From: Nymphaea colorata
Taxonomy: Eukaryota; Streptophyta; Magnoliopsida; Nymphaeales; Nymphaeaceae
Length of the DNA stretch: 64,000 nucleotides
Assembly (NCBI RefSeq): GCF_008831285.2
Contig: NC_045145.1
Coordinates: 14,462,040 to 14,526,039 of the forward strand
Direction: 5' to 3'
Positions 25,861 to 38,008 of this stretch are shown in pieces. A program made the translations under genes and the position numbers. How positions within the stretch are numbered: position 1 is the stretch's first letter; each line of letters starts with the position of its first letter. Under the pieces are notes generated by a model. That model had not been told where the DNA came from. It saw nothing but the letters and a program-made list of their open reading frames with translations, and made no database searches.

Positions 25861-27295
25861 GAGAAACGAACTTACTCTTATGCCACATAATATAGTATTC
25901 AGTATATAGTAGATTTCATCTGCAGAAGCTTTTGAACCCAAGGTTGAATTTGAAGCTCTAACTTCACAGATTTTAATTTGCACTACCATGATCCATATAA
26001 AATGGAAAGACGCTGAAATGGATCGACCAAATTCAGTTCGATCTTTTGCCAATATCATGGCACCTTTGGAATATTATTGGGCATCCTTGGAAGTGTAAGC
26101 ATTTTGCTTCTTTTGGACTCCAGGTTCCCTATTTTATTAACCTCCAATTGAAATCCTCAACATACATAATCCTCAAATTCGGTGAGAAGTTGGTTTGTTA
26201 ATATCGTGTATCATTTCACCTTTAGTTTAGATCTGCAGTTGCTTTGCCTTTTCAAATGTGGAGTTTTGGATGGAAGCAATGACACTGGCCTGTCTCTTTC
26301 TTTGTGCACATCTTCATGGCGACAACTTTTGTCGTCATATTTATGAAGCTCTCTCTCTCTCTCTCACTCAAGAGTTATTTGCCGACTATTTCTGTATATC
26401 TGGTGACGGCTTGTCACCATGCTGTTTAATGAGTCTTCCCTCTTGATCGGCTTTTTCTCTCCCAACAACTTTTTCTCAAAGGGGAAACCCTTAATTCAGA
26501 TAGCCTGTTGGCAGCTCTTGTTTGGGTTGGTTTCAGATGCGGAGTGGCTGAGCTACTCACTCACTGTATATTTGAAGGGCATTTGATATATAAATATTCA
26601 TAGCCAATATGTAAATCATAAGCTAATCTAGCCTTGAGCTCTCCAGGTTCGGTTTGCCGGGCTGTTATAAACAAAGCGGATCAATACAACGGCGACCAAA
26701 CCAACCCCACAGAGTGATCATTTTAATGTGACATTAATAAAATGACGCATTTTGGAAAAGTGTTGTTGGATTGACGAATTTAATTTAGACTATGGATCAG
26801 AGTATCAACACGGTTCGAATTTAATGAACAGTAAAAAATTTGATTTCGTTCGCCAACTGGAATATCTTGGCTGTTCTCTCTTCATACTACAGCATGCTGC
26901 ATCTAGATATTAAGTCTCGAGACGTCGCCGAGCAATCTGGGCCACTCAAATATTTCGGATGCGAACTAGATATTTCTTTGTTAATGCTGTGACTTAATAT
27001 TATTTTCAAGCACAAATCACATGCTTTAATTTTTATCCTCTTTATCCGCATCCACATCCAGAATCTCTCCAACGCATTAAGTTTGTTCCTAATTTTGTCA
27101 TTTTCAACTACTCCAAATATCCATGTTATTATGTCTGGTTCTAATTCTGTCATTTTCGATAAATACTCCAAGTTGATGCTATTATGGTTCGTGTAGGAAA
27201 TTAAACAAGCAAAAACCCCTTGATCATTTATTTTAAAAATTTATGTTCAATACTTTTTTTTTTGCTCTTGCATTAATCATCTCTATTAGGGGTGA
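25861..27295. other. Upstream region of SAUR copy 1
   Basis: AT-rich DNA with a short CT run at 26350-26366. No gene is visible. A minus-strand open frame at 26887-27171 has no recognisable motif. Confidence 0.5.
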
Positions 27296-27760
27296 ACAAT
27301 GAGTCGAGCTACTCGAGCTCGACTTGTTAAAGCTCGGCTCGTGAACGAGTTCGAGCCGCGAGTCATTTGCTTAACAAGTCGAGATCGAGTTTATGAGTCG
27401 CGGGTTTTAGCTCAACACGTAACTGTCGGGTCGAGCTCGAGCCGTACTCAAGTCAATATATTCAAACGAGTTTACGAGTTTGTCGAGCCTTAATTGAGTC
27501 GAGCTCGAACTCAACACATAACGATGAACATCAATTCTATTCAAACGAGTTTGTCGAGCTTTAATTGAGTTGAGCTCGAGCTCAACACGTAACGATGAAT
27601 ATCAATTCTACTCAAACGAGTTTGTCCAGCCTTAATTGAGTTGAACTCGAGCTCAACACGTAACTGCCGAGTCGAGCTCGAGCTACTTCTGTCGAGCTAT
27701 TCTCGAGCTCGAAGTTTCAATAGTCAAGCCGAGTTCGAGCTACTTCTCATCCAGACACGC
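27296..27760. repeat. Tandem repeat rich in CTCGAGCTC, unit about 79 bp
   Basis: The unit contains AACTCAACACGTAACGATGA, AATATCAATTCTACTCAAAC, GAGTTTGTCGAGCCTTAATT and GAGTCGAGCTCGA. At least three consecutive units lie between about 27400 and 27665, flanked by degenerate GAGCTCGAGC sequence. The palindromic CTCGAGCTCG blocks give open frames by chance (27299-27493, 27641-27886), which I do not call genes. It resembles dispersed plant repeats of this composition. Confidence 0.8.
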
Positions 27761-28485
27761 TCATGGTTGGTCCAATATGGAGCGGGGCCTAAGATCAGAT
27801 CCCCAAACGAATTGGATTGTCAAGTAAATGAGTTTTTGGATTGTTATGGTATTTACAGAATTGGCCCACAGCATGAAGCAAGCTGACGTGGGAGCATGTG
27901 ACTAGTGCTGACTAGGCTATAAAAATCTTTATCTTGGAGGAGAGGATATGGCGATTGCAAGTTGCAACCGAGGTGGAGCCCACGCAAGTCCAACGCAAAT
28001 GAGTATGATAAATTTCTCGTCATGCTGTCCAGAATCCATAGAGACCAGGGCGAGCTGTAAAATGGAAAGCGGGCCCAATAATTGGCTTTAGAAGAAGTGG
28101 GTCCGGACCCAGTTGTCCGACTGCGACCAGACCGGCTCGGGCTAATATGTGGCGCTCGTTTTTTGAGTCATAAATCCGCCGAGGCAACATGACCTTTTCA
28201 CAAATGCACATCGACTAGTTTGGCTCAGACGTGCTTTGAAAATGTTGTCTATGTAATCCGAAACTAAAAGAAAAAAGAGGAGCACCGGTAGGCCCTATTG
28301 GCGACGAGTATCACCATCTTAGAAGAAAAAATCATGCCAAATTTAAGTTCTCCTATGATGATATTGATCACTTATCTATGAAAGTTCCTTCATATATTGA
28401 TTACGCTTTTTGTATAAAAAATCAAAGGAGGCCCTCGTCTCTTATAGTCATGAGTTTATGGGTATTCGTATTCGTGTTCACGAGA

Positions 28486-28493
28486 ATATAAAG
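28486..28493 (+). promoter_or_regulatory. Possible TATA box for hairpin element B
   Basis: ATATAAAG lies 49 bases upstream of the 5' arm of element B, in the same orientation. The spacing would start a transcript just before the hairpin. There is no other evidence for transcription. Confidence 0.35.
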
Positions 28494-28541
28494 GGGAGGA
28501 GGCCTGAGTTGGAGGGAAGGCCCACACAGGATGTAGCTGTA

Positions 28542-28658
28542 GTGGGCGGGGAAGGTGCAGGCCATATGGGCTTGCTCGCCGTCATCCCAACAGCCACGGC
28601 TCCACCCCTAGCAGGATGCAGCCACATGTGCTTGTGTGGCGCTCCGCATTTCGCGCTT
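28542..28658 (+). ncRNA. Hairpin element B (MIRNA-like candidate)
   Basis: 5' arm 28542-28574 (GGGCGGGGAAGGTGCAGGCC, then CATATGGGCTTG) pairs with 3' arm 28619-28658 (CAGCCACATGTGCTTG, then GGCGCTCCGCATTTCGCGC). The inner block CATATGGGCTTG pairs at about 10 of 12 positions with CAGCCACATGTG. The outer block pairs at about 14 of 19 plus G-U pairs. The loop is about 44 bases. Precursor size and arm layout fit a plant MIRNA. It lies 2.8 kb upstream of SAUR copy 1. Confidence 0.45.
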
Positions 28659-29089
28659 TTCCGCTGCCTTTGACGCCGTTGCGGCCAAACACGTCATGCA
28701 TGCTTAACTACACACAATCTTTTCCTTTCACCACCAGAGTCGATCGATTAAATGATGTGCCATATCACACTACCAACGAAATGACCCATCAACCCCTCAC
28801 TCTCTATTCCTCTTTTATCCAACAATCACCATCTAAGCAATGGTTGGGCTCAAAAGAAAAAAGTTAATAATAATAACACTAGAAAACCTTCCTAAATTCA
28901 AGCTCAGAATGAATGAAATGCACATGCATTATCATGCAGGTTTGATTATGCAAGAATACCAAATAAAGATGCTAAGTGATATGCATTATAAAAGAAATCA
29001 CAGAAGGAGGCGGCAATGGCATGGCATTAGCTCCTTTTATTGTAACCATGTTTCTTGAGAAAACACCGAAAACGATAGGGGACGTTTGA

Positions 29090-29900
29090 AATGTGGTTTA
29101 TAAAATTGTATATAAACCCTTTGCCAAACCCGATTCGGCGATCGCCCATTTCATTTTCCGTCGACTTCCCTCTTTCTCTGTCCCTCTCGTGCCTTCTCCA
29201 ACCGAAGCTGTATGGCTGACTCCGGCCCTCTCCAGCCTCCGGCAGTCCTCCCGGCCACCAGCGACGCAACAGTACTCGACAACCAGGGTAAAGATAGTAT
29301 TTTTTATTTGATCTATTGGTAGGACGCAAGCTGCGGGCACTGAAGCTGTCCAGAAAACCCAGATTGCGCTGCCGTCCTGACCTCCCAAGATCTCTTCGGG
29401 AATGCTTTCGGTTCCGGAGATACCAAGATTACAATTCAGTTTCTACCCCCACTGGGGACAAACCCAGTGAATCCCCCAGGGTAAGGTACAAGAAGGGCTT
29501 TTCCCGCCTATTCTAGGTCTGAACCTACTACACAGATGGGTTCAAGGCCTTACAACCGTTGCGTACAAGAATGCCCTCAGCCTCACTCAACAAACCATAC
29601 AATCATGCCTACGCGGACAAACCATTCCCCAACCCATAGGTAGGTTCACAGTTATGGCTGAAAGCGAGTAACCCACCCCGTTCTATAGGGAGAAAGTGAG
29701 GATATACAAATTTTTCCATTTCATTTCTCTCGGTGGACCCCGACGGCTGCAGCAGCCCGCTCTGACGAGAACCGGCTCCAACCCGCACATAGTGTAAATC
29801 TACTGCAACAAGACGCCATCTTAAGCCAACCTTGGGTTCAGTCTTCCATTGACCTAAGAAGTCTCGTATCTAAAAACCCCTTTTTCTTAAACAAAAAAGT
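29090..29900. other. GC-richer block of unknown nature
   Basis: About 800 bases stand out from their AT-rich surroundings. A plus-strand ATG at 29212 opens MADSGPLQPPAVLPATSDAT and meets a possible donor (CAG/GTAAAG) near 29287. The downstream sequence keeps a coding-like composition, but every frame breaks within about 200 bases. It could be a captured first exon or a decayed gene piece. I do not recognise it. Confidence 0.3.
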
Positions 29901-32900
29901 CTTTTCAATATCTTTTAAAAACGAAAAAACTGCATGAAGCGCATGGTTAATTAGGGTGCCATTGTTTCATTCAACCACTTTTTTAAAAAGACATACTTTA
30001 CTTTTTTAATAATCATGTATATTTCATATTTTTAGTCAATTTACAGCCGCGTTACCCGATCGACGATTCTCGCTGCTGAATAAATGACATTTAAAATCAG
30101 TTTAGACTGATGCGTGATGTCAAATTGTTATCCGGTCCGGTGCAGTGCTCTAATAAATAACTTGTTTTGAGAAGAGGGCAGGTGCGAATAGAAATAGTGG
30201 GAAAAGTGAAGAAAAAGAGAGCTCACCTTAAACCCACATAACAAGGAAAACTTAGAAAATGAGGGGAGAATGCTCTCTCAGCAGCGCAGCATAGCTGGTT
30301 GGTTTCAGAGACGCATGTCTCTCACCTTGATTTTTATAGGTGCTATTCAATTGTAATATAAATAGTGACATAGATGACATTCGAGTTGAACAGTGTCTGT
30401 GTCTTGTAAAACCACTCATGTCCCACGTTGATTAACAATGCATCCTCAATTCTATTTTCACATGTGTTACTGTACACATGGTGACATACATGATATTCGA
30501 GTTGAACAGTGTCTCATAAAACCTCTATGACTTCACCCTCACCCTTCAACCTTTAAGGTGGACCGACAGATCCACCTACCATAATCAAACTTGAGATGCA
30601 CAGTTCACGTGCCATAAGTTCGACCAGCTATACTACTCAACCGTTGGATATTGAGAGACAGACAGACAAACATCAAGAAGCAAGGCTGCTAGGGGGGAAA
30701 GAACAATGAAAAACTTTAAAGAAATTCTTCTTTAGGAAGCCTATCTATCCTCGAGTGGACCGGTTTCGAAAATTTCTAAAGAGATTACTTTTGGAGGAGA
30801 TTTTTCAAAACTTGGTTTCATTTGATTTGATCGAGTGAACCACCAAATTGAATTGGGAATGATGTGAACGGAGCTTTTCTAAGCATTGGATTATGGTTAA
30901 TCTCAAATGCAAATGAATGATCAGGCCGTTATTGCAACATATATGAATGATTAATTTTGTTTCTCCAACACCATACCATCCACCTCATGCATTATGATCA
31001 ACAGTCACAAATCATAACGTAACAAAATTGGAGATTCGGTCAGGTGGACAATTATATCCAACCATTTTAATAAAAAGATTTGCCTAAAAGGCTTATGTAT
31101 CGCTGTGGTTTAAGCTGCTGAAAGCAAATTATTTGAACGCGAACCTGCTCTAAATTTTGTCATTTCCTTCACCACGTGTTTATGTAAAACATTTTATTTA
31201 ATGTCTATCTCCGGAAGCAGTGGATACTTCTCAGAAATGCATGATGAGAAAAGAAAGATTGACAAGTGACCAGAAAGAACAAAAAACAAATGATGCTGAG
31301 AGATCTGGCTCGTCTCGTATAGCCCAACTTGGAGCCTGAAGTACCCTACTAAAGCTAATAAAATATTAATTTAGTTCTTGCGTTTCTTACGGAGAATGTG
31401 ACCTGCTACCTCCACCTGTCTGCAACAATGGGAATAACAAATTAATAAATCTCATTTTTTTGTTTTTTTCTGTCCTTAATTTCAGCTCCAAACTTAATTA
31501 TAATCTCGTGAGTCGTTGTCACAGATATTTTATACGTTATCTTGCACAAGCAATGGATGCCTCGCTCAAATTTTTGAAAAAAATTAATGAGTAAATTTTA
31601 ATTTTTCAAAATGTGACGAGGGGCCATGGGCCGATGAGGGAAGCGAAGTTGGATCGGTAAGAGAAGATGTTGCTAGCTGGAGAACCAATAAAAAAAAATA
31701 TATATTTTTTTGGTCTGTCCAAATCAACAAAGTATTAACCCTAAAGAGTGTTATTGCTTACAATAAATATAAATAATCAATGAAGGCATTACCTATAGGA
31801 GTGAAGTTGTACGCATGTATTAATTATGGGTCGCTGCCCAGTAGCAAGAAATGCAAGTGGGGCTGATATTTTTCCGATGGTAAAAACAAGTGAGGCCTGC
31901 AATTTTCTCCTTCTAAGTAGACGGATATTTGATGTCTAGTGGACGAAGTCTCAATTGCTCAACCATGTCTTTTGGGGCAAGCATGAAGATATTTAAATCC
32001 CATGAAAAATTTGAGAAATTGTTGTGCTTTTTGCTTTCGTTATGAGCAGACATACAAATTAGATTATTTTTTTTTAAAATTAGTTTGTCCATAAGGTAAA
32101 AATAACCTCCTACCATGAACGTTACTGTGTTCAAATTGATTTTGTTCTTCGGCTACTCTATCTCATTATATAAGTTAGTTCACAAAAAACAAGCTGTCAC
32201 ATAATATACCCCATTAACTTTTAATATGGTGAAATCAGTTCTTAGAGAGTTTATGGTGAGAAGAGAAGAAAGGAAAAGATATTTTAATATCTCTACTGCC
32301 AAACTTAGAAAGATTATCCTCCGGCGAATCCTGCCTAAACATGAGCAATCAATTACACTGGACGTTGATAGCTAAGAAAATAAAATTGGCAAGTAAACTA
32401 AAACGAGAAACAACGAAATAATAAATATGATGATTCACATGGTTCAAACAGTGTTGTAGTGACATACTGACATTGGATGCATTCTCAATAGTAAAGAAGG
32501 CATCAAATAGTAAAGTTGGCTGCAAAATTTATAACGAAAGTTAGCACCCGACCCAAAAATTAGCGACTTAATCTTTTTAATAAACCAAGACAAGGAAAAA
32601 TATATATGTCACCAATCCCTACTGCTACTTTAAAAATTTAACTCTAACACAACATAAATAGTAGAACAGCTTGCGATCAGTTAGATCAATCTCACTCAAA
32701 GAAAGAGAAATCACAGCAAACTCAATATAAACCACACTTAAGAAGTAGAATCAACACATAGCAATGAAAACCAAATTCTAGGACTTGTCACAATCAAGGT
32801 ACAGGATAATCAGCTCCAAAAACCATTTGTACATTGATATAGTAAAAAAACATGCATAGGAGGAACATGCTACTAAAATATCTCACAACCAATCTATCAA

Positions 32901-33510
32901 TCAATCGGACAATTATGATATGGCATTTAGTATCTTCAGCAACAAGGAAGCTCAAAATAGAAGAAATTATTCATGTTTAAAATTACTGCAAATTATAGAT
33001 TTTTAAAGAGAGAGATAGAAAGAGAGGTAGACTAATGACAATGAATTATTTAGACATCTTGTAAAACTTTGCGGCGGCCTCCTTCTGGACTCACGTGAAG
33101 CAGTCGTTCGGAGTCGAATTGAGGGTCGCAGGAGACTGTGTCTTGAGAAACATCCGATAAAATTGGAACGATACAGAGGGTCGGAGAGCACAGCCTTTGC
33201 TATTCGAGTGACAATCTTGAGCCTTCATCAATTTCCAGTTAAATTCTCTGTCTCAACAGTTGAGTCCATTGATTTATCTGTCTCATTCTAACCACGTCAG
33301 TTACAGGGGAATGCCAATTAAGTAATTCCCTAGCTTGCAGTAACTATTCTTTTGAATCAAAATTTTTCAAGAGGGCGCGCCATTATTGGATTTTTGTCCA
33401 TTCACTTACAGGTGAACCAGACGAGTCTGTTTTGGAGAGGAGCAAAGGAGGATAAGACAGGCAGAAAAAGGAGCCCGCGGAGGACAAGAAGGTACGTCCA
33501 TGCAGGAGAC
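29901..33510. other. AT-rich spacer without a recognisable gene
   Basis: Apart from the direct repeat at 30365-30522, I find no gene, RNA or structured repeat in this 3.6 kb. A few short open frames (31913-32134 minus, 33003-33191 minus) lack motifs. Confidence 0.5.
30365..30522 (+). repeat. Direct repeat, two copies about 115 bp apart
   Basis: GACATTCGAGTTGAACAGTG near 30377 recurs as GATATTCGAGTTGAACAGTG near 30491. Both copies are preceded by a GTGACATA-ATGA block and followed by a TGTCT...AAAACC block. Confidence 0.75.
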
Positions 33511-33679
33511 CAAGAAGGAAAAGAGGGGTCGTCTCGTCGTTGATATGCGACGGCAAATGGGAGAAAGGAAAATGATATCGCATGAGAGGTGCGTGTAGTA
33601 ATCTGCGACATCCATGGCCCCAATACTCCTCTCCCTTTCAACACAGCCACATGCATTTGTGGTCTCCCGCATTTCTCGC
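33511..33679 (+). ncRNA. Hairpin element C (MIRNA-like candidate)
   Basis: The 3' arm is 33644-33679 and includes TTTGTGGTCTCCCGCATTTC. Two alternative 5' partners exist. One is 33552-33586 (GGCAAATGGGAGAAAGGAAA), whose AAATG, GGAGA and AAATG blocks pair with CATTT, TCTCC and CATTT with a 57-base loop. The other is 33511-33528 (CAAGAAGGAAAAGAGGGG), which pairs with the outer part as in the other copies. Block pairing is clear but the bulges are larger than in an ideal miRNA duplex. Confidence 0.4.
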
Positions 33680-35259
33680 TTCTGCTCTCTGATCTTTCTC
33701 CTTCTCTCTCTATTGACTGATCAGTTAGGGCTGCGATGCAGGCGGCCTCAACTACTATATTACTTAATTCTAAAACGGCAACAGATAAATCTATAAACTA
33801 GAGTTTGTAGGTGTTCTTCCCTCTTTGAGTCTAGGAGGTCTTCCTTTTGCAGGTTTGTCTTTCCTGCAAAAGTTCCTGAGATCTTATTTTCAGGAAGCTG
33901 AATGCAATTAAGGGTGTTGAAGTTATACTGTTGTGATAAATGTCTCTGATTCTTACTCTGGAATTAATATATACTTTTCGATTATATGCATCAAATTTTC
34001 AGTACTTTTTGTTATTGAAACTTACAAGGTGTTGATGACACATTTGCTTGTATCGTGTTTGTATGCTCCCCTACTCCACAATGCGAAAACAAAGATGATC
34101 CCAACCTGAGGTAAACAAAATCTCGCAGTTCTTGTTGGTATTTGATAGAGCTGCATGCAGACTCTTGAGAGTCCACGCCAGCTAAATACATTTATATCCA
34201 TGTCGGTAAGAATCGGATCCATGCATTAAATGGAAAATGGCAATAACCCTCAAATGGGATCCAATCAATTCGCAACTCTGATTCAGAAGCCGCAGAAGCA
34301 CTTCGGATACTTTTCACCATAATTCTCATTCCAAATTAACTGTGCAAACAAGAAACCGATATATCTCCATGAACCTTCAGCTACACATACTTATATATAA
34401 TTAGCCGCATTAATTCGCCGTCGTGGCTAAATGTCTCAACAAATGCGTGTAAAGAAACCGTCGGCGTAAATCTTTTTTAGCGCCTTATGAACGAACAAAA
34501 AAAAAAAAAGTAAATCAAAGAGCTGATCCAGGCAAAAAAGAAAAGGGATATTCTAAAAATCTCTTGGTCGGGATGGGCCCAACTTCTCAAACTGGACTCA
34601 CTCAACAGTGGGCCTGGGCTTGCTGCATTGTTCCCAAGCAGATCATTCTATAAGAGATGCGTCTGTCTGTTTCATGGGTGAGACAAGGCGCATAAACGAG
34701 GTCAAGGGCTTGAACTGATTAAATGGCCTTACTACTAACGCCAGTTCCATGACCTTTCGAGCTTGGGTTTCTCTTTCAATTAATTAATTAATTAATTTCA
34801 CGCAAGCACAAAAATCAATTCTACCATTCTCGAGTTGAATCTTCCACTTTTTTATTTCAGGGTCTAGAGACAATAAGATCCGCTTTTTTATTTCAGGGTC
34901 TAGAGCTACGTTAGTATCATACAATAAGATCTCCATGTGCTTCAATTTACACGTAAGACTCACCTCCTTTTCTAACACATGAGTATAACATCCTAACTGA
35001 AAACACTCCAAACAATGCATCTCAACCCACATATTTTAGCTATGGCCCTCAAGGCCTCTAATTAATTAATTTGAAAAAAAAAACAAGCTTGCATTAGCTT
35101 TAGAAGTTATAATTAGCCACTTTGCTCGTGAAAAGATACAACCAAACCAAGGTCATGAAATGAACTTCAACAGTCATATTATACAAAACTCGTTTCTCCC
35201 TAAATTCTTGCCATAGACGGAAAAATAAACCAATATACAAAAGGAAAAACGGAAAAAAA
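33680..35259. other. Spacer before SAUR copy 2, with a small tandem duplication
   Basis: At 34847-34905 the block TTTTTATTTCAGGGTCTAGA occurs twice, 36 bases apart, with AATAAGATC repeated alongside. The rest is AT-rich with no recognisable gene. Confidence 0.5.
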
Positions 35260-35739
35260 TCAAATCAAAGAAACCGACTCATGGGCTGATGGGCCGCAAT
35301 CTTCGTCGCCGTAAAAGTTCATGAGGTCGTCCAGCTTGAGATTCTTGATCATGGGGTCGTCATTCTCGAGCATCCACAGGATGTGCTCGAAGAGAAGGGA
35401 TCCACAGGGAAGTCTGATCCCTCCGCTGCTGGAGAAACCGAATTCTTCCTCTGCTTTCTTCAGCAAGTCCTGGAAGATGGCGTGGTTCAGGTAGCTGAGG
35501 GGGATCACGAATCTCCTCATCCCGCCCTCCTTGCCAACGTACACGGCGAAGCAACCCTTGGGCACAACGTGGAATAAGTCACGGTCGCCAGCTTCATCGC
35601 CGGAGTCCATGTCTTCGCCCAAGAGGACGGACTTCGGCGAACAAAAGGACGATTCAAGATTGGCAACTCGGAAGAGAGCAGGCTTCAATTTCAACTTGCT
35701 CAAGCTCATCTTAGCCAGTCTCCCTCTTTGCAGCAGCAT
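35260..35739 (-). CDS. SAUR family auxin-responsive protein, copy 2
   Basis: Intronless 159-residue protein with an intact SAUR domain: [56 protein letters not shown] and FEHILWML. The N-terminus ([20 protein letters not shown]) is more diverged than in the other copies. The C-terminal tail is longer and ends [15 protein letters not shown], unlike the FYH-type ends of copies 1 and 4. Start at the ATG 35737-35739, preceded by a GAGA run (CT-rich in the mRNA) at about 35770-35785 and a TATA box. Expected role as for other SAURs: auxin-dependent control of cell expansion. Confidence 0.95.
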   Translation of the reverse strand: MLLQRGRLAKMSLSKLKLKPALFRVANLESSFCSPKSVLLGEDMDSGDEAGDRDLFHVVPKGCFAVYVGKEGGMRRFVIPLSYLNHAIFQDLLKKAEEEFGFSSSGGIRLPCGSLLFEHILWMLENDDPMIKNLKLDDLMNFYGDEDCGPSAHESVSLI

Positions 35740-35848
35740 GGCTGTAATTTTTTTCCTTCCCTTGTCGCTAGAGAGAGAGAGAGAGAACGGCAGATGAGTT
35801 TGAAACGTGAGAGAGAGGACGACGCTGAGTTTGAACCAGTGGAACAGT

Positions 35849-35863
35849 CTATATATAGAGACA
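35849..35863 (-). promoter_or_regulatory. TATA box with adjoining TGTCTC auxin-response element of SAUR copy 2
   Basis: On the minus strand, TGTCTC (35863-35858) runs directly into CTATATATAG (35858-35849), about 110 bases upstream of the ATG. TGTCTC is the classical ARF-binding core. Placement at the TATA box is tight; function is inferred from the motif only. Confidence 0.6.
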
Positions 35864-35999
35864 GGCCGGAAGAAGGCAATAATGGAAATGAATGCTACAG
35901 ATCCCCTCTTCTTCCTTTGCTTTCATTCACTTTTTTGGTGTTTAACAATTTTTTTATGGAAACCAAAGCATGCAAACTGAGGATACAACATCATATCAA

Positions 36000-36177
36000 G
36001 AAGTCGATGGAAGGAGTCTGGAAAAGCTCACGCGGTCAGTTTCTCTATAAGTAAATCACGAAGTCGATGGAAGGAGTCTGGAAAATCTCACGCGGTGAGT
36101 TTCTCTATTAGTAAGTCACGAAGTCGATGGAAGGAGTCTGGAAAAGCTCACGCGGTGAGTTTCTCTATTAGTAATTC
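36000..36177 (+). repeat. Three near-identical tandem copies of a 60 bp unit
   Basis: The unit begins GAAGTCGATGGAAGGAGTCT, continues with GGAAAAGCTCACGCGGTGAG and ends in TTTCTCTATTAGTAA. Starts are at about 36000, 36060 and 36120. Only a few bases differ, so the amplification is recent. It lies 260 bases upstream of the SAUR copy 2 start, in its promoter region. Confidence 0.95.
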
Positions 36178-36677
36178 AGTATAATGATCTGCATGGGACC
36201 AAGGTCGGTCTAACTCCAATTTACGTATCAAAAACAAGAAACAGAAAAATGGTTTTTTCCCTATGCGTTTATAATTAATTGCATATATAATCATGTTTAT
36301 GAGTCAATAGATGGTTTTCCCTTTTTCAATGCGAAAGATGTGGCCTTCACGATGCATGCATAAAATTAAAGTTGTCACCGTATCGGAGTGAAACATCAAT
36401 TTGGATTTCAGATCATTATCAAACATTGCCAAACATTTTTTTTTTAGCTGTTATCCTCATGATAGGTGGACCAAAGGATATTTTTACAAGTGGATTACTT
36501 CAAGCTAAAAAATAATGGTAGTACATTGTCTGAATCCTTGTGTGCCGTATCATATTTCAATCCAATAACTTCTTTTGTGCATGGCTCGTGGGAAGTGCCA
36601 TTTCATCATAGACACGTACTCCCTCTCCTTCTCATGGCTACACATAACAATAAGAGTTCAGGCACATTGCCAAAGGA

Positions 36678-36685
36678 TCTCTCTC

Positions 36686-36737
<52 letters not shown>
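36678..36737. repeat. CT/TA compound microsatellite
   Basis: A CT run of about 38 bases is followed by a TA run of about 20. The neighbouring open frame that ends in serine-leucine and tyrosine-isoleucine repeats is an artefact of this run. Confidence 0.95.
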
Positions 36738-38008
36738 ATATTCCACTTAATTTCTTTTTATCCGTACATCTTCAGATATCTTACCAATTCAGTGTGGTTG
36801 GAATTTCCTAGAAAAGCCAAAGAGATGAATGACCATGGTTGTTACTAAAAAAAATTTAAAGAATAAGCAGGCAAACGGCACTTAAAGGACCAGTGTTTAA
36901 TTTGTACTTCTATGTGCTTATATTTGGCGACTCTCTCATTATAGTAAACGTTTAGTACATAAGCTAATTCGTTGGATCCACGCTGTTCACTTTGGTGAAG
37001 AATGAGTTTAATGCATGACCAGCAATAATGATGTTACCGAAGCAGGGCCGACAGTTTCTAGTGAAGTTGGAAACCGCGGGCCGTGAAGACGTAAGAAAAC
37101 CTTGGGCGCTACAGTGCTGGCTTGGTTGATAATGGGCCTTGTCAAAAATGCATGTTGCAATATATATGTATATACACATGTATATCGGTGGATATGCATC
37201 TCTCTTGAGTCCATGCACTACAATCTGATCATTCTTTTTAGTGTGAATTTCAAATTTTTGGTTCATTACTCCTTATGTTCTTGGTACCAGTCACTGCACT
37301 ATGCATTTTATTCTCAAGATTCCGGGTACCAGTCGCTGCATTACGCCTTTTATTCTTAACATTCTTTGTATCACTCACTGCACCTAACCAGCTTGTATAA
37401 AATACACGTATGTATGTGTGCGTGGGCACATGTGGTAAACTAATATGGTAACTTCAGTGGCTTTGCTAGGTCGTGAAGTCGATGAAATAAGTTATAGAAC
37501 AGACACACACACATGTCCTGCCCAGGCACACACACATATATATATCTTGCCTATATGTGGACAAGCAATGTAGTAGTTTCCGTGGCTTTGGTAGCATGTG
37601 AAGTTGATAAGAAAAGTGAGAGGCAGAGAAAGAGAGAGAGAGAGGTTCTGATTACTAGACTAAAATACATAAAAAAGTGAAACACATGACAGACGATCAC
37701 GCGGATTCATGGCAGACGATCACGCAGATTAATCGATCCTATGCTTATACGGTCTCCTACTCCTAGCAAGATCCTATATACAATTCACAAATGAAAAAAG
37801 AAATGAAATCATTGACTAAGTTGTTGCAACTGTGGGGGCAAAACATTCTGGAATTACGATAAAGTTCGTAAGACCACGGGTGCATGCCCTTCGGTCCAGT
37901 TTTACTTCCAACTCCAATGACAGCTTAGATTTTGTGACAATCATAGATAGACGACAAACCAGGATCACCATAGTAACTGTATACCCGCAAGATAAGAAGA
38001 TGTCATTC
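36738..38008. other. Spacer with short tandem repeat
   Basis: At about 37287-37365 the block GTACCAGTC-CTGCA...TTTTATTCT occurs twice, 39 bases apart, with a third weaker copy. Short GA and CA/TA runs follow near 37500-37645. No gene is recognised. Confidence 0.5.

Noticed and set aside
27299-27886. Two plus-strand frames over the CTCGAGCTC repeat
   Set aside because: They are by-products of a palindromic tandem repeat lacking stops in some frames.
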